From JABJJH01 sp047631095 (GTDB lineage: Bacteria > Pseudomonadota > Alphaproteobacteria > UBA8366 > GCA-2717185), in NCBI GenBank assembly GCA_047631095.1, contig JBLHZD010000021.1, positions 1 to 24,569 on the forward strand: a DNA stretch of 24,569 bases, read 5' to 3'. Shown in pieces: positions 24,390 to 24,569 of the stretch; the stretch's first letter is position 1, and each line of letters starts with the position of its first letter. The position numbers and the translations under genes were made by a program. The notes under the pieces were generated by a model. That model was not told the DNA's origin. It ran no database searches and saw only the letters and a list, made by a program, of their open reading frames with translations.

Positions 24390-24488
24390 TCAGCTTGCCG
24401 CCACGATGCGATAGACACGGCCGCGTCCTTCGATGGCATTGGAGGCAACCGTCAGCCCGAGCTTTTTCCTAAGTGTCCGTCCGAAGAC
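24390..24488 (-). pseudogene. Remnant of a DUF3489 gene (C-terminal end only)
   Basis: About 32 codons ending in the DUF3489-like stretch LRKKLGLTVASNAIEGRGRV then YRIVAAS and a TGA. A complete homologue should have a winged-helix part before this (an RRPEGATV...GW...VRG-like stretch), but here an in-frame TAA stands four codons before TLRKK and nothing similar lies upstream in any frame I read. The gene appears to have lost its 5' part by deletion or insertion at about 24475-24490. It precedes the DUF2924 gene in the order usual for this module. Confidence 0.55.
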
Positions 24489-24568
24489 TTAATGGGTCGG
24501 ATGAATTGGTTGTCCGGTGCGCTTTCTTGAATTTCGGAATTGATTTTGATTCCCTTTGCGGAACCGAA
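24452..24568 (-). other. Short open frame running in from the window edge
   Basis: In another frame from the DUF3489 remnant, about 38 codons are open from the window edge (FGSAKGIKINSEIQES at the left, ending GHLGKSSG and TGA). It may be the 3' end of a gene fused at the breakpoint, part of an insertion sequence end, or chance. No family is recognised. Confidence 0.2.
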
Positions 24569-24569
24569 T

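Larger units (their letters stand above)
22266..24569 (-). mobile_element. Partial integrative element: recombinase, DUF2924 and DUF3489 remnant
   Basis: A serine recombinase and a DUF2924 gene, with the broken end of a DUF3489 gene upstream, lie directly beyond tRNA-Ala where the conserved chromosomal block ends. From memory, these three families travel together in alphaproteobacterial prophage-like or integrative regions. The element's other end and cargo are outside the window, and the left boundary is not defined. Confidence 0.6.

Overview
The window is chromosomal DNA of an alphaproteobacterium. The gene order is the conserved alphaproteobacterial block, and pyrF next to trpF together with the protein style suggests a Rhodospirillales-like member. 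The lineage call is inference from gene order and protein family resemblance, with no database search. Two long gene runs converge at about 10.93-10.97 kb, and a mobile module occupies the right edge.

Left run (+ strand, 1-10.93 kb): a PAS sensor histidine kinase cut off at its 5' end by the window edge, tsaE (t6A tRNA modification), a sugar kinase and a nucleotidyltransferase that look like AmgK and MurU (peptidoglycan sugar recycling), addB and addA (double-strand break repair helicase-nuclease), and trxA (thioredoxin 1). The genes tsaE to addA overlap or nearly touch, so they are probably co-transcribed. trxA follows a short gap and has a candidate promoter of its own.

Middle run (- strand, read right to left from 21.77 to 10.97 kb): aroA, cmk, rpsA, ihfB, a LapA-domain membrane protein, pyrF, trpF, trpB, trpA, accD and folC. 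Most neighbours overlap by 4 nt (ATGA/TTGA). Longer gaps hold likely control points: a 17-bp perfect inverted repeat just upstream of the aroA ribosome binding site, a terminator after rpsA, a UUCG-loop hairpin in the ihfB leader, a TATAAT promoter upstream of pyrF, and an inverted repeat plus a 21-codon mini-ORF before trpB. Together these genes supply the shikimate and tryptophan pathways, pyrimidine nucleotides, fatty acid precursors, folate, translation and nucleoid structure.

Right edge (22.0-24.57 kb): tRNA-Ala(GGC), with a good promoter and terminator, is followed by a serine recombinase and a DUF2924 protein (- strand, 4-nt overlap). Upstream of these is a truncated remnant of a DUF3489 gene. 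This is a fragment of an integrative element that leaves the window, and it is the accessory and least understood part.

No CRISPR array, rRNA, complete insertion sequence or replication origin was seen. No stretch longer than 300 bases lacks a gene.
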